Part shown: positions 42,393 to 51,046 of the stretch, piece by piece
Numbering within the stretch: position 1 is the stretch's first letter
Layout: each line of letters starts with the position of its first letter
Origin: Sphingobacteriales bacterium
GTDB lineage: Bacteria > Bacteroidota > Bacteroidia > Chitinophagales > Chitinophagaceae
Direction: 5' to 3'
DNA: 64,000 nt
NCBI GenBank assembly: GCA_016235125.1
Contig: JACRLZ010000002.1
Location: 806,001-870,000, forward strand
Notes under the pieces: model-generated
What the model was told of the DNA's origin: nothing
Database searches by the model: none
The model's input: only the letters and a program-made list of their open reading frames with translations
Program-made: the position numbers and the translations under genes

Positions 42393-44063
42393 TTACCTGG
42401 GTTCTGCAGAAAGAAACATTTTGCCGGTCAGTTCTTTATCATGCCTGTACACATCATCCCTGAAATTCAAGAGGCCGTCACCATCAACCCATGCAGTATA
42501 ATAAATAATAAAAACAGGAATTGACTCTTTGAGCTTTACAGAAGTTTCATAGGTTCTGTTCATTGACGAAACTATTTTTTCTTTGGGCCATGCAGGGTCA
42601 TTTCGTAAAAGCCATTCGGCCATTTTTTGCGGCTCACTCAACCTGACACAGCCATGACTGAAGGCTCGTTTATCCTGGCCGAATAAACTCTTGGCAGGGG
42701 TATCGTGAAAATACATATTGAAACTGTTTGGAAAAATGAATTTTACTTTTCCAAGGGCATTTCCGGGGCCGGGTTTCTGCCGGATGTAATTCCCATTACG
42801 TTCCATATTCTTTTTGGCGAGGTAATTCGGGTTTCTTTTTATTGCTGGTAATATCTCCTTTTCTACAATGCTTGGCGGCACATTCCAGTAGGGGCTGAAG
42901 ATGATCTGGTTCAGGTCGCCGTTAAACATCATCGTATTGTGACCCACCTGTCCCACTACTACAACCATATCGAAAACTTTGTTTTTTCCATCCAATACAT
43001 GTAGCATGAATTCGGGAATGTTGACGATAATAAGGTTGCCGGCAGGCTTTTGTGGCATCCACCGCATCCTGTCCATATTCAGTAATACCTGTTTCAATCT
43101 TTCGATGGCTGGCATATTCATGTCTTTTACCAATTGATTTGTAATTATCCCGTCAGCTTTATATCCATGTCTTGTCTGAAATTTTTTTACTGCTGTTTCC
43201 AGAGTATCAGTAAATACAGTGCTGCTGTCTTTGCCCGGCATGTCCTGTGTAAGCTGCAGCCTTTTTTTGATACGGGGAACTGCAGTCAGGGAATCTCCTT
43301 TTTTCAAAGCTCCTTTGATCGCTGCGATGGTTTGCCAGCCGCCGGATTTAGCAATGGAATAATACAGTTGCAGATTTTTTTTCAATTCGGCATACATGTC
43401 ATTTACATCTTCATAATATTTATCGTCTTTATGCTTTTTATTCAGCAGCGAATCAGCCATTAGTAAAGGATCCAGCTTTTTTATAGGGATAAACTTTTCC
43501 TGTTCTTTGCGTTTTACATAGCCCTTTTCATAGGTGCTGTTGATGTATTTGATAAAATGTTCAGTAAGTCCGAACTCGGCCTGAAGAATACCAATGTCAT
43601 TTTTTGACACAACCACTTTCTCCTGATCCATGTATTTATCGGCCCGCTTATAAAATTCAGAGTTGATAAGGTTGCTATCTTTCAGATGATTAGCTGCATA
43701 TACATATTGATTCCAGAAAAACCGGGCCTGCTCTGTAAGGCCGCTTGATGTAAACCAGGCATATTGATAATTCCGGGCATTGTAAAAGCTGCGGATACGG
43801 GTAGCAATTTTTTTATCTGTCAACTGCCTTTCAGAAATATAATTTTCCATAGCCATGCTGTCAAGAAACATATCATTATAGGCAACTTCAGGAGTAATGC
43901 TGTAATCCCTGTCGGTAAGTTTTTTTGCCTTAGCCGGTCTTTCATCCACTTCATATACATTTTCTCCCTGCTGCGGCAGGTTTTCAGGTTCTTTTTCTTT
44001 TTTGCTTTTGCATGCTGAAACAAGAAGCATTGCGGAGATGAATGGGAGGATTATTGCTTTCAT
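42393..44063 (-). CDS. L,D-transpeptidase lipoprotein (YcbB/LdtD type)
   Basis: A 556-residue envelope enzyme that makes 3-3 cross-links in peptidoglycan or attaches proteins to it. A lipoprotein leader (SAMLLVSAC) is followed by a long N-terminal region, a peptidoglycan-binding segment (VKKFQTRHGYKADGIITNQL, about residues 285-305) and the YkuD catalytic domain (about 340-500). The active site is S-H470-G-C472-V-R in KRAFSHGCVRLSEP, with the capping sequence PYWNVPPSIVEKEILP before it. It is 45 bases downstream of the amidase-like gene, on the same strand, suggesting joint work on cell wall. Confidence 0.92.
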   Translation of the reverse strand: MKAIILPFISAMLLVSACKSKKEKEPENLPQQGENVYEVDERPAKAKKLTDRDYSITPEVAYNDMFLDSMAMENYISERQLTDKKIATRIRSFYNARNYQYAWFTSSGLTEQARFFWNQYVYAANHLKDSNLINSEFYKRADKYMDQEKVVVSKNDIGILQAEFGLTEHFIKYINSTYEKGYVKRKEQEKFIPIKKLDPLLMADSLLNKKHKDDKYYEDVNDMYAELKKNLQLYYSIAKSGGWQTIAAIKGALKKGDSLTAVPRIKKRLQLTQDMPGKDSSTVFTDTLETAVKKFQTRHGYKADGIITNQLVKDMNMPAIERLKQVLLNMDRMRWMPQKPAGNLIIVNIPEFMLHVLDGKNKVFDMVVVVGQVGHNTMMFNGDLNQIIFSPYWNVPPSIVEKEILPAIKRNPNYLAKKNMERNGNYIRQKPGPGNALGKVKFIFPNSFNMYFHDTPAKSLFGQDKRAFSHGCVRLSEPQKMAEWLLRNDPAWPKEKIVSSMNRTYETSVKLKESIPVFIIYYTAWVDGDGLLNFRDDVYRHDKELTGKMFLSAEPR

Positions 44064-44108
44064 GGAATTATAATTAGTGCTGGTGATTCAATTTTGCAAA
44101 ATAAAAAT

Positions 44109-44834
44109 TTATTGTCCGGACTTTTCTTTCTTTTTCTCTGCCAGCCATAAGGCCAGTTCTTTTTTTATTGCTTTACCGATTATTTGCTGATTGGCAGTAT
44201 TGATGAGAAAATCACGGCTTGCTGCATTATCGCCTATCTCAAGCAATATTCGGTAAGGGGCTGTATTGATGTTTTCGTCAAGACTGTAAAAACTGAGTTT
44301 GCCTGTGATGCTGCAGCGGTAATCATTTCTTCCTGTTGTACTGTCGAGCCATACGCCGCGGTTTTCCAATGTGGTTACACTGCTTATTACCCTGGTAAGC
44401 CTTGCGGCGAGTTCCCGGTTCTCTGCTTCATATTTATCGCCATAATGGATATAACCCCACACGGCATGTCTTTTCGTTCCGCCATTATTGTGTATTGCAA
44501 TAAAAACAAAAGGATATTTTTTATTTGCCTGTTTCAGTTCGTAGGCATAACCGGAAATTTTTCCGTCAATGATAGCTGTAGTATGAAGAATCTTTGTGTT
44601 GCTTCCTGAATCGGCATGATGATACTCTTCTTTACCAAGACTCCATACCTTAAATTCTTTCAAAGCCGGTTCTGCAGCTATTGCAGCTTCTGCAATGCCA
44701 TTGCTAACTGCTGCTTCGCTGAAGTCTTTTCCTGTATCCGTTTGATGCGAGGGTTGCCAGACCACTTTATATTGATTGCAGGCCTGGTATGCTGTAAAGC
44801 TTATGAGTAAGAGTAGTAATAAAGGCCATTTCAT
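44109..44834 (-). CDS. lipoprotein related to N-acetylmuramoyl-L-alanine amidases (Amidase_3-like)
   Basis: A 241-residue product with a leader ending FTAYQAC (Cys19). The four zinc-site residues of Amidase_3 enzymes can be placed in order: H30 in WQPSHQTD, E40 in SEAAVSN, H115 in FIAIHNNGG and the catalytic-type Glu E199 in RILLEIGDN. The motifs differ from the usual forms (for example DPGHGG and SIHAN), so this is a divergent member. An amidase would cut the bond between muramic acid and the peptide stem. It is followed by the L,D-transpeptidase gene. Confidence 0.68.
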   Translation of the reverse strand: MKWPLLLLLLISFTAYQACNQYKVVWQPSHQTDTGKDFSEAAVSNGIAEAAIAAEPALKEFKVWSLGKEEYHHADSGSNTKILHTTAIIDGKISGYAYELKQANKKYPFVFIAIHNNGGTKRHAVWGYIHYGDKYEAENRELAARLTRVISSVTTLENRGVWLDSTTGRNDYRCSITGKLSFYSLDENINTAPYRILLEIGDNAASRDFLINTANQQIIGKAIKKELALWLAEKKKEKSGQ

Positions 44835-44957
44835 ACGAAATTATTTTTGAGACAATTTGTACTAAAATACTAAATATGAGCTGAATAGAGTGCCGGGGAG
44901 GATATGTCGCCGGGAGAGTGCAATTTTCCGGTTTAGACTGCGTTTTACAATTGTCCA

Positions 44958-44975
44958 TCCCGATGGCTATCGGGA
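44958..44975. repeat. short GC-rich palindrome TCCCGAT-ATCGGGA
   Basis: Perfect 7-bp arms around GGCT. It lies in the 166-base gap between 44835 and 45000. A partial relative (CCCGATGCATC) is in the hairpin at 63001. It resembles the small palindromes that recur in Bacteroidota genomes; function unknown. Confidence 0.45.
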
Positions 44976-45000
44976 CCTTTTAAAACCAATATCCGGCTGT

Positions 45001-45252
45001 ATGAACCACCCTTACTACAGCGACCAGGCATACATTGCCGAGTCGTTTAATTTAGAAGAAGACTACATCGCCCAGAATGCCCGTCTGGCATTTTTTAAGA
45101 TCAACTCATACAAACTTACACTTATAAAAGCTGCTTTTTTAAAGAGCAGGAGAGAACTGCAGGAAAATATTAATCGCAGTCTTTTCAACTATACCTGCCC
45201 GGCAATCATCCTGGCTGACCTTGGTTTTTTCAAGGGTGAAATTGATAACTGA
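45001..45252 (+). CDS. small protein of unknown function
   Basis: An 83-residue frame from ATG 45001, starting MNHPYYSDQAYIAESFNLEE, with an Asn/Arg-rich helix (SRRELQENINRSLFNYTCPA). A longer frame from 44890 would run through the palindrome at 44958 and looks less natural. No family is recognised and no leader is present. The next gene begins 37 bases later on the same strand. Confidence 0.4.
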   Translation: MNHPYYSDQAYIAESFNLEEDYIAQNARLAFFKINSYKLTLIKAAFLKSRRELQENINRSLFNYTCPAIILADLGFFKGEIDN

Positions 45253-45268
45253 TAAAGTTTGTATCTTA

Positions 45269-45297
45269 CGGGTCATTAAAACCTCAGCAATGACCCG
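45269..45297 (+). promoter_or_regulatory. hairpin covering the start codon of the 45290 gene
   Basis: CGGGTCATT (45269-45277) and AATGACCCG (45289-45297) are perfect 9-bp inverted repeats with an 11-base loop. The ATG at 45290 is inside the right arm, so the mRNA could hide its start codon. Confidence 0.5.
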
Positions 45298-45781
45298 CTT
45301 CATTTTACTTCTTTCTATTGGTTTGTTGTTTATTCCATTCGGTAAGACAGTTGCACAGACGTCTTCCATCAGCCTGTCATACTTTAAAGCTGAGCGAAGC
45401 AAAGACAGTTATTCCATCGGTGAGTTGTTCAGCCTGGAAGGGAAAAATCTTTCCTATGCCATAAAGAAAACGGGCAGAGCAAAGGGAGGCCCATACCCGA
45501 ATAATAACGATAAAACATGCCTGTTATCTGATGAAGAAGTCAGTCAAATATGGAAGATAATTACAGACAAACAGCTCAATAAACAGGATTCGCTGGTTAA
45601 CAATTCTCCGTTAAATGAGCCTTATACTTCAGAAAGTATAGACATCACAGTAATGAAGAATGGTAAGGTAACTTCAATAAGTATAAAAGCAGAATCTTCT
45701 TGGCTTTCCGATAAGCCGCTTTACAAAAATGCGGGATTCCTTATTGCTGCAGTAAGGGATATACTTGCCAGACGCAGGTGA
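45290..45781 (+). CDS. secreted protein of unknown function
   Basis: A 163-residue product when started at ATG 45290, which gives the signal peptide TRFILLLSIGLLFIPFGKTVA. The mature part starts TSSISLSYFKAERSKDSYSI and has a GGPYPNNNDKTCLLSDEEVS segment; I recognise no family. The start codon is sequestered in a hairpin. It converges with the lipoprotein gene at 45789, 7 bases away. Confidence 0.6.
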   Translation: MTRFILLLSIGLLFIPFGKTVAQTSSISLSYFKAERSKDSYSIGELFSLEGKNLSYAIKKTGRAKGGPYPNNNDKTCLLSDEEVSQIWKIITDKQLNKQDSLVNNSPLNEPYTSESIDITVMKNGKVTSISIKAESSWLSDKPLYKNAGFLIAAVRDILARRR

Positions 45782-45788
45782 TGGATAT

Positions 45789-46262
45789 TTATTTACTGAC
45801 AGTTCCCCGGTATAGCAATTTACCTTCGTCTTCGAGGCTGTAAGTTCCATTTGACTCCGATAGTGCAAGCGGGCCGTTTACCCATTTCATCGGTTCTCCT
45901 TCGGCCGAACTTTTGCGGATAATGACTGTTTTCTTCTGCGTGGGCAAAAATATCTCCACTCTTATCTTGTCGTCTGTGAATACAAGATAAGCAGCAGTAG
46001 ATTTATCCAGTTTCGGATCCTGCGGTTCCATTCTAATACCGATTTCCCAAATTTGAATGCAATCATTCCGTACAACAGACCATGTGTACCCAGCGCTGGG
46101 TATGCAGCCATGCTCGTCCCGGCCGCTTCCGGGTTTTGGCGGAATGGTGTCAGTAGCATCTGACTGCATATTATCTTTTTCTGTCTTATCCGGTTTGGCC
46201 GTGTTATTACAGGCAGTAAGAATCAGAAAACTGAAACAGAGGTTTGCAATTGAGTTGAACAT
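45789..46262 (-). CDS. lipoprotein with CIPSAGYTWSVVRNDC motif
   Basis: A 157-residue product with a leader ending FSFLILTAC. A Cys pair bounds the segment GCIPSAGYTWSVVRNDCIQIWE (about 52-73), a pattern I have seen in several Bacteroidota lipoproteins. The C-terminal half (KWVNGPLALSESNGTYSLEDEGKLLYRG) looks like a small beta fold of the kind found in lysozyme-inhibitor-like lipoproteins, but this is weak. Function unknown. Confidence 0.6.
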   Translation of the reverse strand: MFNSIANLCFSFLILTACNNTAKPDKTEKDNMQSDATDTIPPKPGSGRDEHGCIPSAGYTWSVVRNDCIQIWEIGIRMEPQDPKLDKSTAAYLVFTDDKIRVEIFLPTQKKTVIIRKSSAEGEPMKWVNGPLALSESNGTYSLEDEGKLLYRGTVSK

Positions 46263-46441
46263 ATTCTGGAGTTTAAAGGTGAATAATGTTCTTTATGTTG
46301 GTTTGAGAGCAGGTTAAAGGTAATATATTTTCTGTTTTAATATGTGTGGCATTCTCTATTCTGAATAGATTGCTTTCTGAAGATAGCCGGGAAGAATTTT
46401 ATTGGCAAAACATAAACTGTGTTTCTCGTTATATTTACTTC

Positions 46442-46939
46442 ATGCGAAAATTATTGATACTTAGCTTGATTTTTTCTTCCTGCGCAGGTATATGCCAGTA
46501 CACAGTAAAAATAAGAGAGATTGATTCACTCGTTAATCTTATTAACGCTTCAGATTTGCTCACAACCACTGACACAATTATAAATGAAGTGCCGGCCTTT
46601 GCTGTGTATGCAAAGACAATTGCATCAATTACTGTTAAGGATTCGGATATTGTTAAATACAATAATAAAGTATTGGGCATAGACAAAAGCGGTCCCCAGC
46701 CAGATACAATTAACACTTTGACGATATTCTATTTTCATTTGGGGAAACTAATCAAAGTGGAAGACTCAGGAATTTTTAAAGGGAAGAGTGCTAAGGCGGA
46801 TTGGTATTATTTTAATGACCAGCCGGTTTACTACACCCTTAAAAATGAAAGATCGGAAGACCGGGCGCAATTATTATTGGTACTTGCAAAGAAATTCCAG
46901 GATCAGTATCATAAAAGTGCGTTTGGAAAGAAAGAGTAG
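46442..46939 (+). CDS. secreted protein of unknown function
   Basis: A 165-residue product from ATG 46442 (leader MRKLLILSLIFSSCAGICQ); upstream in-frame ATGs would place the leader inside the protein. The mature region is mixed alpha/beta with no motif recognised. It ends before the hairpin at 46962. Confidence 0.55.
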   Translation: MRKLLILSLIFSSCAGICQYTVKIREIDSLVNLINASDLLTTTDTIINEVPAFAVYAKTIASITVKDSDIVKYNNKVLGIDKSGPQPDTINTLTIFYFHLGKLIKVEDSGIFKGKSAKADWYYFNDQPVYYTLKNERSEDRAQLLLVLAKKFQDQYHKSAFGKKE

Positions 46940-46961
46940 GTTGGAAATTCTGCTGTCGGGT

Positions 46962-46985
46962 GGTTGGTGGAGAAGAACACCAACC
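46962..46985 (+). terminator. hairpin after 46442 gene
   Basis: Perfect 8-bp arms GGTTGGTG (46962-46969) and CACCAACC (46978-46985) with an 8-base purine loop. No T-run follows, so its role as terminator is uncertain. A second hairpin (AACCAGG/CCTGGTT) is at 47077-47100. Confidence 0.4.
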
Positions 46986-47131
46986 AGGGCGTAAAATCTG
47001 AAATTGATAACTGATCTGCAATTTCCCTTCTTTTATCCTGAAGATTTTTTTATGTGTTTTGTTAGTAAAAAACATCAACCAGGACAAAACATGCCTGGTT
47101 AAGAATATGCCATCGCCGATATGCTATAAAA

Positions 47132-47155
47132 GAAGGGCCTGATTACAGGCCCTTC
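47132..47155 (-). terminator. rho-independent terminator of the RRM gene
   Basis: Perfect 10-bp arms GAAGGGCCTG (47132-47141) and CAGGCCCTTC (47146-47155) around ATTA. On the minus strand the stem is followed by TTTTAT. It lies 21 bases past the stop of the RRM gene. Confidence 0.8.
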
Positions 47156-47176
47156 AAATTCAATTTTCAGTTTCTT

Positions 47177-47446
47177 TTACCAACGCTTATTATCTGCTCT
47201 TTTTGGTTTTTCCCTTGCTTCGGAAACCGACATGGAGCGGCCTTCAATTTCTGTCCCGCTTAGTCCTTTGATTGCTTCCTTTGCTTCATTGTCTGAAGCC
47301 ATCTCCACAAATCCAAAGCCACGGCTGCGTCCTGTCTCCCGGTCAGTAATCACTTTTGCAGAAGAAACGGCGCCAAATTTTTCAAATAATTTTCTTAAGT
47401 CATCATCTGAGGTGTGAAAACTTAAATTCGAAACGTACATGTTCAT
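47177..47446 (-). CDS. RNA-binding protein with one RRM domain
   Basis: An 89-residue product from ATG 47446; a longer frame adds 26 residues with no RRM match. RNP2 is MYVSNLSF at the N-terminus and RNP1 is GRSRGFGFVEM (about 43-53), with EKFGAVSSAKVITDRETGRS between them. Short single-RRM proteins of this type bind single-stranded RNA and are often cold-induced in bacteria. The tail EKPKRADNKRW is basic. A short hairpin in its leader (GTCC..GGAC near 47486-47496) might affect translation. Confidence 0.9.
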   Translation of the reverse strand: MNMYVSNLSFHTSDDDLRKLFEKFGAVSSAKVITDRETGRSRGFGFVEMASDNEAKEAIKGLSGTEIEGRSMSVSEAREKPKRADNKRW

Positions 47447-47714
47447 AAAACAATAATTTAAAATAAAACAATTAAAATACCACCCGTCCTTGCGGGACAA
47501 GCTGTGATGAAGGACTGGCAGCAAAAAGTATAGAGGAGATTAACTATTACTAAAACGAAGAGTAAGAATTGAACTGATCCGGACTGAATTGTTGAAAGAA
47601 CCTGTTATCACTTGGTGAAGGTAGGCTATTAAAGTGACATTGTGCCTTACTATTATTACCGGTGTTTCACCCAAAAGGCAGAACTTTAATTATTAACCAC
47701 AAAAAACACCTATT

Positions 47715-47990
47715 ATGTCTTTTGTTTTAACATTTGCCCCAGCTGGTATGACAGCAGCTAAATACAATGAGGTGATTAAACTACTGATTGCTGCCGGTGC
47801 CGGCACTCCTAAGGGAAGGAGCTATCATGTATGCTATGGCGACAGCAATGCTGTTCAGGTTACTGATGTATGGGACAGCATGGAAGACTTCCAGGCTTTC
47901 GGACAAACACTGATTCCCATTCTTCAATCATCAGGTATTGATCCGGGGCAACCAGTTGTACAGCCGGTACACAATATCATTACAGGATAA
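47715..47990 (+). CDS. small ABM-like protein
   Basis: A 91-residue cytosolic protein that starts MSFVLTFAPAGMTAAKYNEV, then YHVCYGDSNAVQVTDVWDSMEDFQAFGQ. The order strand-helix-strand-helix and the W/F pattern in VWDSMEDFQAFG suggest a dimeric alpha/beta barrel like the ABM superfamily. No catalytic residues are evident. It is expressed alone, in front of the histidine kinase gene on the other strand. Confidence 0.6.
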   Translation: MSFVLTFAPAGMTAAKYNEVIKLLIAAGAGTPKGRSYHVCYGDSNAVQVTDVWDSMEDFQAFGQTLIPILQSSGIDPGQPVVQPVHNIITG

Positions 47991-48050
47991 GCCATTATGC
48001 AGGTTTTTGATAACAGGTTCTCTTACCTTGTATGATAGCGGGTAAGATTA

Positions 48051-49502
48051 TCATGCTGTTTTTCTTAACGAAAAAGAAAAGGTGCTTCCTGCTCCCGGTT
48101 CGCTTTCTATATGGAGATGGCTTCCGTTCCGTTCAAGAAATTCTTTGCACAACATCAATCCCAACCCGGTGCCGGATTCGCTGGCGGTGCCTTTTGTAGT
48201 ATAAAAATCCTTACTGTTTATCTTTTGTAATGCTTCGTTGCTGATGCCGGACCCACTATCCTTCACATACACTTCAATGAATGAGGGATGCTCAAACACA
48301 CCTATTGCAACATGTCCTTTTTCCGGGGTGAACTTGATGGCATTCGATACAAGGTTCCGGATAACAAGGCTGATCATATCCTTGTCCACATGACTAAATA
48401 CACAGGGAGGGGTGTCATCAATTAAATTGATCTGTTTGGCTTTTGCCTGCAGGTGCAGCAGCTGAACTACTTCACAGACAGATCGTTTGATATCCACTTT
48501 TTGCGGATAAACAGTGTTTTTCTGCATTTGTGCTTTTGCCCATTGTAATAAATTGTCCATAAGCCCAACAACGTAATTAAGGTCGTTTTGTATATCAGGC
48601 ACTGTTTTTTTCAACTCAGTCATGGTCATTTGTTTTTCCTGTACACTGCGAAAAAGATTCCGCAAACCATAAATAGGAGCCTTCAGGTCATGCGAAATAA
48701 TGCTGAACATCTTATTTTTTACAGCGTTCAGTTCTTTTAATTCTGCCGCCTGCTGTTTCAGGCGGGCAGTATGCCGCCTGATCTTTTCAGACTGCTGAAC
48801 TATCTGGGTGTTTTTTTCACGAAGGACTGTGTTCTTTGAAAGGATATGAAGCTGGTAACCTGCATTTTCTTTTTTTATCAGGAAAAGGCCATAAAAAATA
48901 AATACAATGGCGATGACCTGGTTGATGATATAAAGCGCATAGCTCATGCTATGCAGTTCGTAGGGATAATTCTTAATAACGACGGCCAATAAAAAATAGC
49001 TGACCATTGAGAAGCAAAGTGAAAAGATCATATAACCGATATCTTTCAAAAAGAAAACGGACAAAACACCATATAAAATAAAGAAAAGTGTAGTGCCCGG
49101 ATTCATGCCATACAGGTAGATGAAACAGGTGACAAAGGGGTATAAAATAAAATAGAGGATACTTGCCAGTTCATGCTTCTTTTTGTAGTTAAGGTAAAGT
49201 ACAAAAAGACTTACCAATGCCGGAAGTCCAAGCATCAACCATGAGCCCAGCGGCATTTGAGCAGTATTTAAAGCGCCGGAAACAGGAATCAATATGCCTG
49301 CAAGCAGTTGCAAAAAATTAAGCTGATTAAAGATGCTTAGCTTTCTTTGTTCGTACTCTTCCATCTCCGGACTAAAGCCAAACAGCCGTACTTGTTTCAG
49401 CAAAAAAAATATTTTCCTTTTCAGGAAAAGATAGCGTTGTTGCAAACGAAGCGGCGGGGTTTTTACTTCACCGTGGTGAAATGATTGCGCAGTGATTTCC
49501 AT
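48051..49502 (-). CDS. membrane sensor histidine kinase
   Basis: A 483-residue kinase. The N-terminal 50 residues are cytosolic, followed by six membrane helices (61-80, 88-104, 112-131, 138-155, 157-177, 187-209). A coiled segment (222-262) leads to the H-box FSIISHDLKAPIYGLRN with phosphoacceptor H271. The catalytic domain has N-box VIRNLVSNAIKFTPEKG, G1 VKDSGSGISNEAL and G2 SESGTGLGLMLC. No response regulator gene is adjacent, so it is an orphan kinase. The input signal is unknown. Confidence 0.9.
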   Translation of the reverse strand: MEITAQSFHHGEVKTPPLRLQQRYLFLKRKIFFLLKQVRLFGFSPEMEEYEQRKLSIFNQLNFLQLLAGILIPVSGALNTAQMPLGSWLMLGLPALVSLFVLYLNYKKKHELASILYFILYPFVTCFIYLYGMNPGTTLFFILYGVLSVFFLKDIGYMIFSLCFSMVSYFLLAVVIKNYPYELHSMSYALYIINQVIAIVFIFYGLFLIKKENAGYQLHILSKNTVLREKNTQIVQQSEKIRRHTARLKQQAAELKELNAVKNKMFSIISHDLKAPIYGLRNLFRSVQEKQMTMTELKKTVPDIQNDLNYVVGLMDNLLQWAKAQMQKNTVYPQKVDIKRSVCEVVQLLHLQAKAKQINLIDDTPPCVFSHVDKDMISLVIRNLVSNAIKFTPEKGHVAIGVFEHPSFIEVYVKDSGSGISNEALQKINSKDFYTTKGTASESGTGLGLMLCKEFLERNGSHLHIESEPGAGSTFSFSLRKTA

Positions 49503-49740
49503 TGGTTTTTCTTTTAGATATCAGAATATTGGCAGAATTAAGGTAGTGGTTTTTTAAAGCAATTGCCAAAATTTTCTTAGGAAAAAAGCGATGCATCGTA
49601 GATTCACTAAGGGCATTGTTTCATAAAAGGAGATTAGCTCAAAAAAAACTGAACTAATGATTACAGCCGATGGGGGTAAAGGTTACTAAACAAATTCTTT
49701 GGGGTGGGGGGCATGTGAAAATATCAGCCAGGAAGTGAAA

Positions 49741-49770
49741 ATGGGCGCCCCTCAAAATACCGGCGCCCAT
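49741..49770. terminator. GC-rich hairpin in a gene-free stretch
   Basis: Arms ATGGGCGCC (49741-49749) and GGCGCCCAT (49762-49770) are perfect 9-bp. The gap 49503-49807 (305 bases) has no gene I can support; besides this hairpin it holds G-rich and A-rich tracts. No T-run follows the stem, so it may be a transcript-end or leader structure of the gene at 49808. Confidence 0.4.
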
Positions 49771-49807
49771 GGAAAGAAATAGAAAAGACAATTTGTAATT
49801 TTAACTG

Positions 49808-50464
49808 ATGAAGGTAGGTATCATATTATTACTTGGTTTTCTGTTGGCACGGCAGTCAGCCAGCAGCCAGGATTCATTGCTCTGGAAAAAAGTATTATTA
49901 TACGATGGCAAAAACTCCATCTTTCCGGTAAGCTGGCTTGATAAAGAAATCAATGCTAAAGCTACGGAAGCGGATACCGCCAGTTTCCATAACGATTCAC
50001 TCTTTATTGCAAAAGCTTTTTCCAAATACCCGGATGAGGTCATTTTAAAAGAAGTAAGAAAGATATACCTGCTGGGCAAACTCCGTTTCAATGGAGAAAA
50101 CTTTTTTGGCACCAATTCCCGTTACGATCTCTACATCGCATTAAACAATAATGATGAGATAGAAAGAACATTTCATCATGAGCTTTCCAGTATGTTGTTC
50201 CGCAATCATCCTTCCTACAAGATACGGGAAGAGTGGGAGAAGCTGAGTCCCGAACTGCTTTCCACCAGCAGCGCCGCTGCCATGAAGGCTGGATATTATT
50301 CTACCGAATATGCGCCTGAATTGCTGGAGAAAGGTTATTTCAGCAAATATTCGCTTTCCAATTGGGAGAATGATTTTAATATGTATGCTGAAGAAATATT
50401 TTGCGGAGGAAAAACGAAAACACAGACCCGGCGTAAAACATTATCCTCTCCGACGGCGGAATAA
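49808..50464 (+). CDS. putative zinc metallopeptidase-like lipoprotein or secreted protein, truncated C-terminus
   Basis: A 218-residue product with a short leader (MKVGIILLLGFLLARQSASS). It contains ERTFHHELSSMLFRNHP (about residues 118-134) and WENDFNMYAEEIFCGG (about 184-199). Bacteroidota proteins with FHHExSSxL and a later NDFxxYA segment are annotated as putative zinc-binding metallopeptidases; both parts are here. The end KTKTQTRRKTLSSPTAE looks abnormal and overlaps the next gene, so the C-terminus may be lost by frameshift. Activity is uncertain. Confidence 0.55.
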   Translation: MKVGIILLLGFLLARQSASSQDSLLWKKVLLYDGKNSIFPVSWLDKEINAKATEADTASFHNDSLFIAKAFSKYPDEVILKEVRKIYLLGKLRFNGENFFGTNSRYDLYIALNNNDEIERTFHHELSSMLFRNHPSYKIREEWEKLSPELLSTSSAAAMKAGYYSTEYAPELLEKGYFSKYSLSNWENDFNMYAEEIFCGGKTKTQTRRKTLSSPTAE

Positions 50465-50986
50465 TCTAAAATCATATGATATACGGAATCCTACAGAACT
50501 AATTGTTTTATCCTTTCCGGCACGGTCAGTTTCATATTTAAGACCGAAATTTAAACCATTCCCATTTTCTCCCAATTCAATAGTATATCCCAATTCTATA
50601 GCGGCTGCAATTCCATCCCCATAAATAGCATCGTTGGGCCCTGTTTCGGCTGACACCACTCTGCAGTAACCGATTTGTGGCTCTATATAAAAACCAGTTT
50701 TTGATTCGCTGCTGAATATGTGCCTGAAACCCGCTTTTATAGATATGTATCCGGCTAAAGAGTCCCATCCCTGGTTTTTAGAAGGAAAAACAACAAGGTC
50801 CATCAACTCTATCCGAACGCTGTTATTACCAACTTCGCCAACCGGGAAATCGTAATAAGAAAATACACCGTACCCGATCTTAAATTTATCGGCATTCTTC
50901 CCCACTACTTTTGCGACAGAAAGCTGAGCCATTACTGGCACTGAAAAAAATAGTGAAAGCAATAAGAAAATTCTTTTAATGCGCAT
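50441..50986 (-). CDS. outer-membrane beta-barrel protein
   Basis: A 181-residue protein with a leader ending SVPVMA. It has alternating strands (NSVRIELMDLVVFP, AGYISIKAGFRHIF, TGFYIEPQIGYCRV, AAAIELGYTIELG, LNFGLKYETDRAG, SSVGFRISYDFRLFRR) that would make an eight-strand porin-like barrel with a C-terminal basic tail. It ends FRLFRRRRG, so the usual final aromatic lies a few residues from the end. It could be a small barrel; function unknown. Converges with the 49808 gene. Confidence 0.72.
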   Translation of the reverse strand: MRIKRIFLLLSLFFSVPVMAQLSVAKVVGKNADKFKIGYGVFSYYDFPVGEVGNNSVRIELMDLVVFPSKNQGWDSLAGYISIKAGFRHIFSSESKTGFYIEPQIGYCRVVSAETGPNDAIYGDGIAAAIELGYTIELGENGNGLNFGLKYETDRAGKDKTISSVGFRISYDFRLFRRRRG

Positions 50987-51046
50987 CTTTAAAAAATTTA
51001 ATGGTTTAAATAAATGATTTACATAAAACAGTTGTAAGTAATTATT

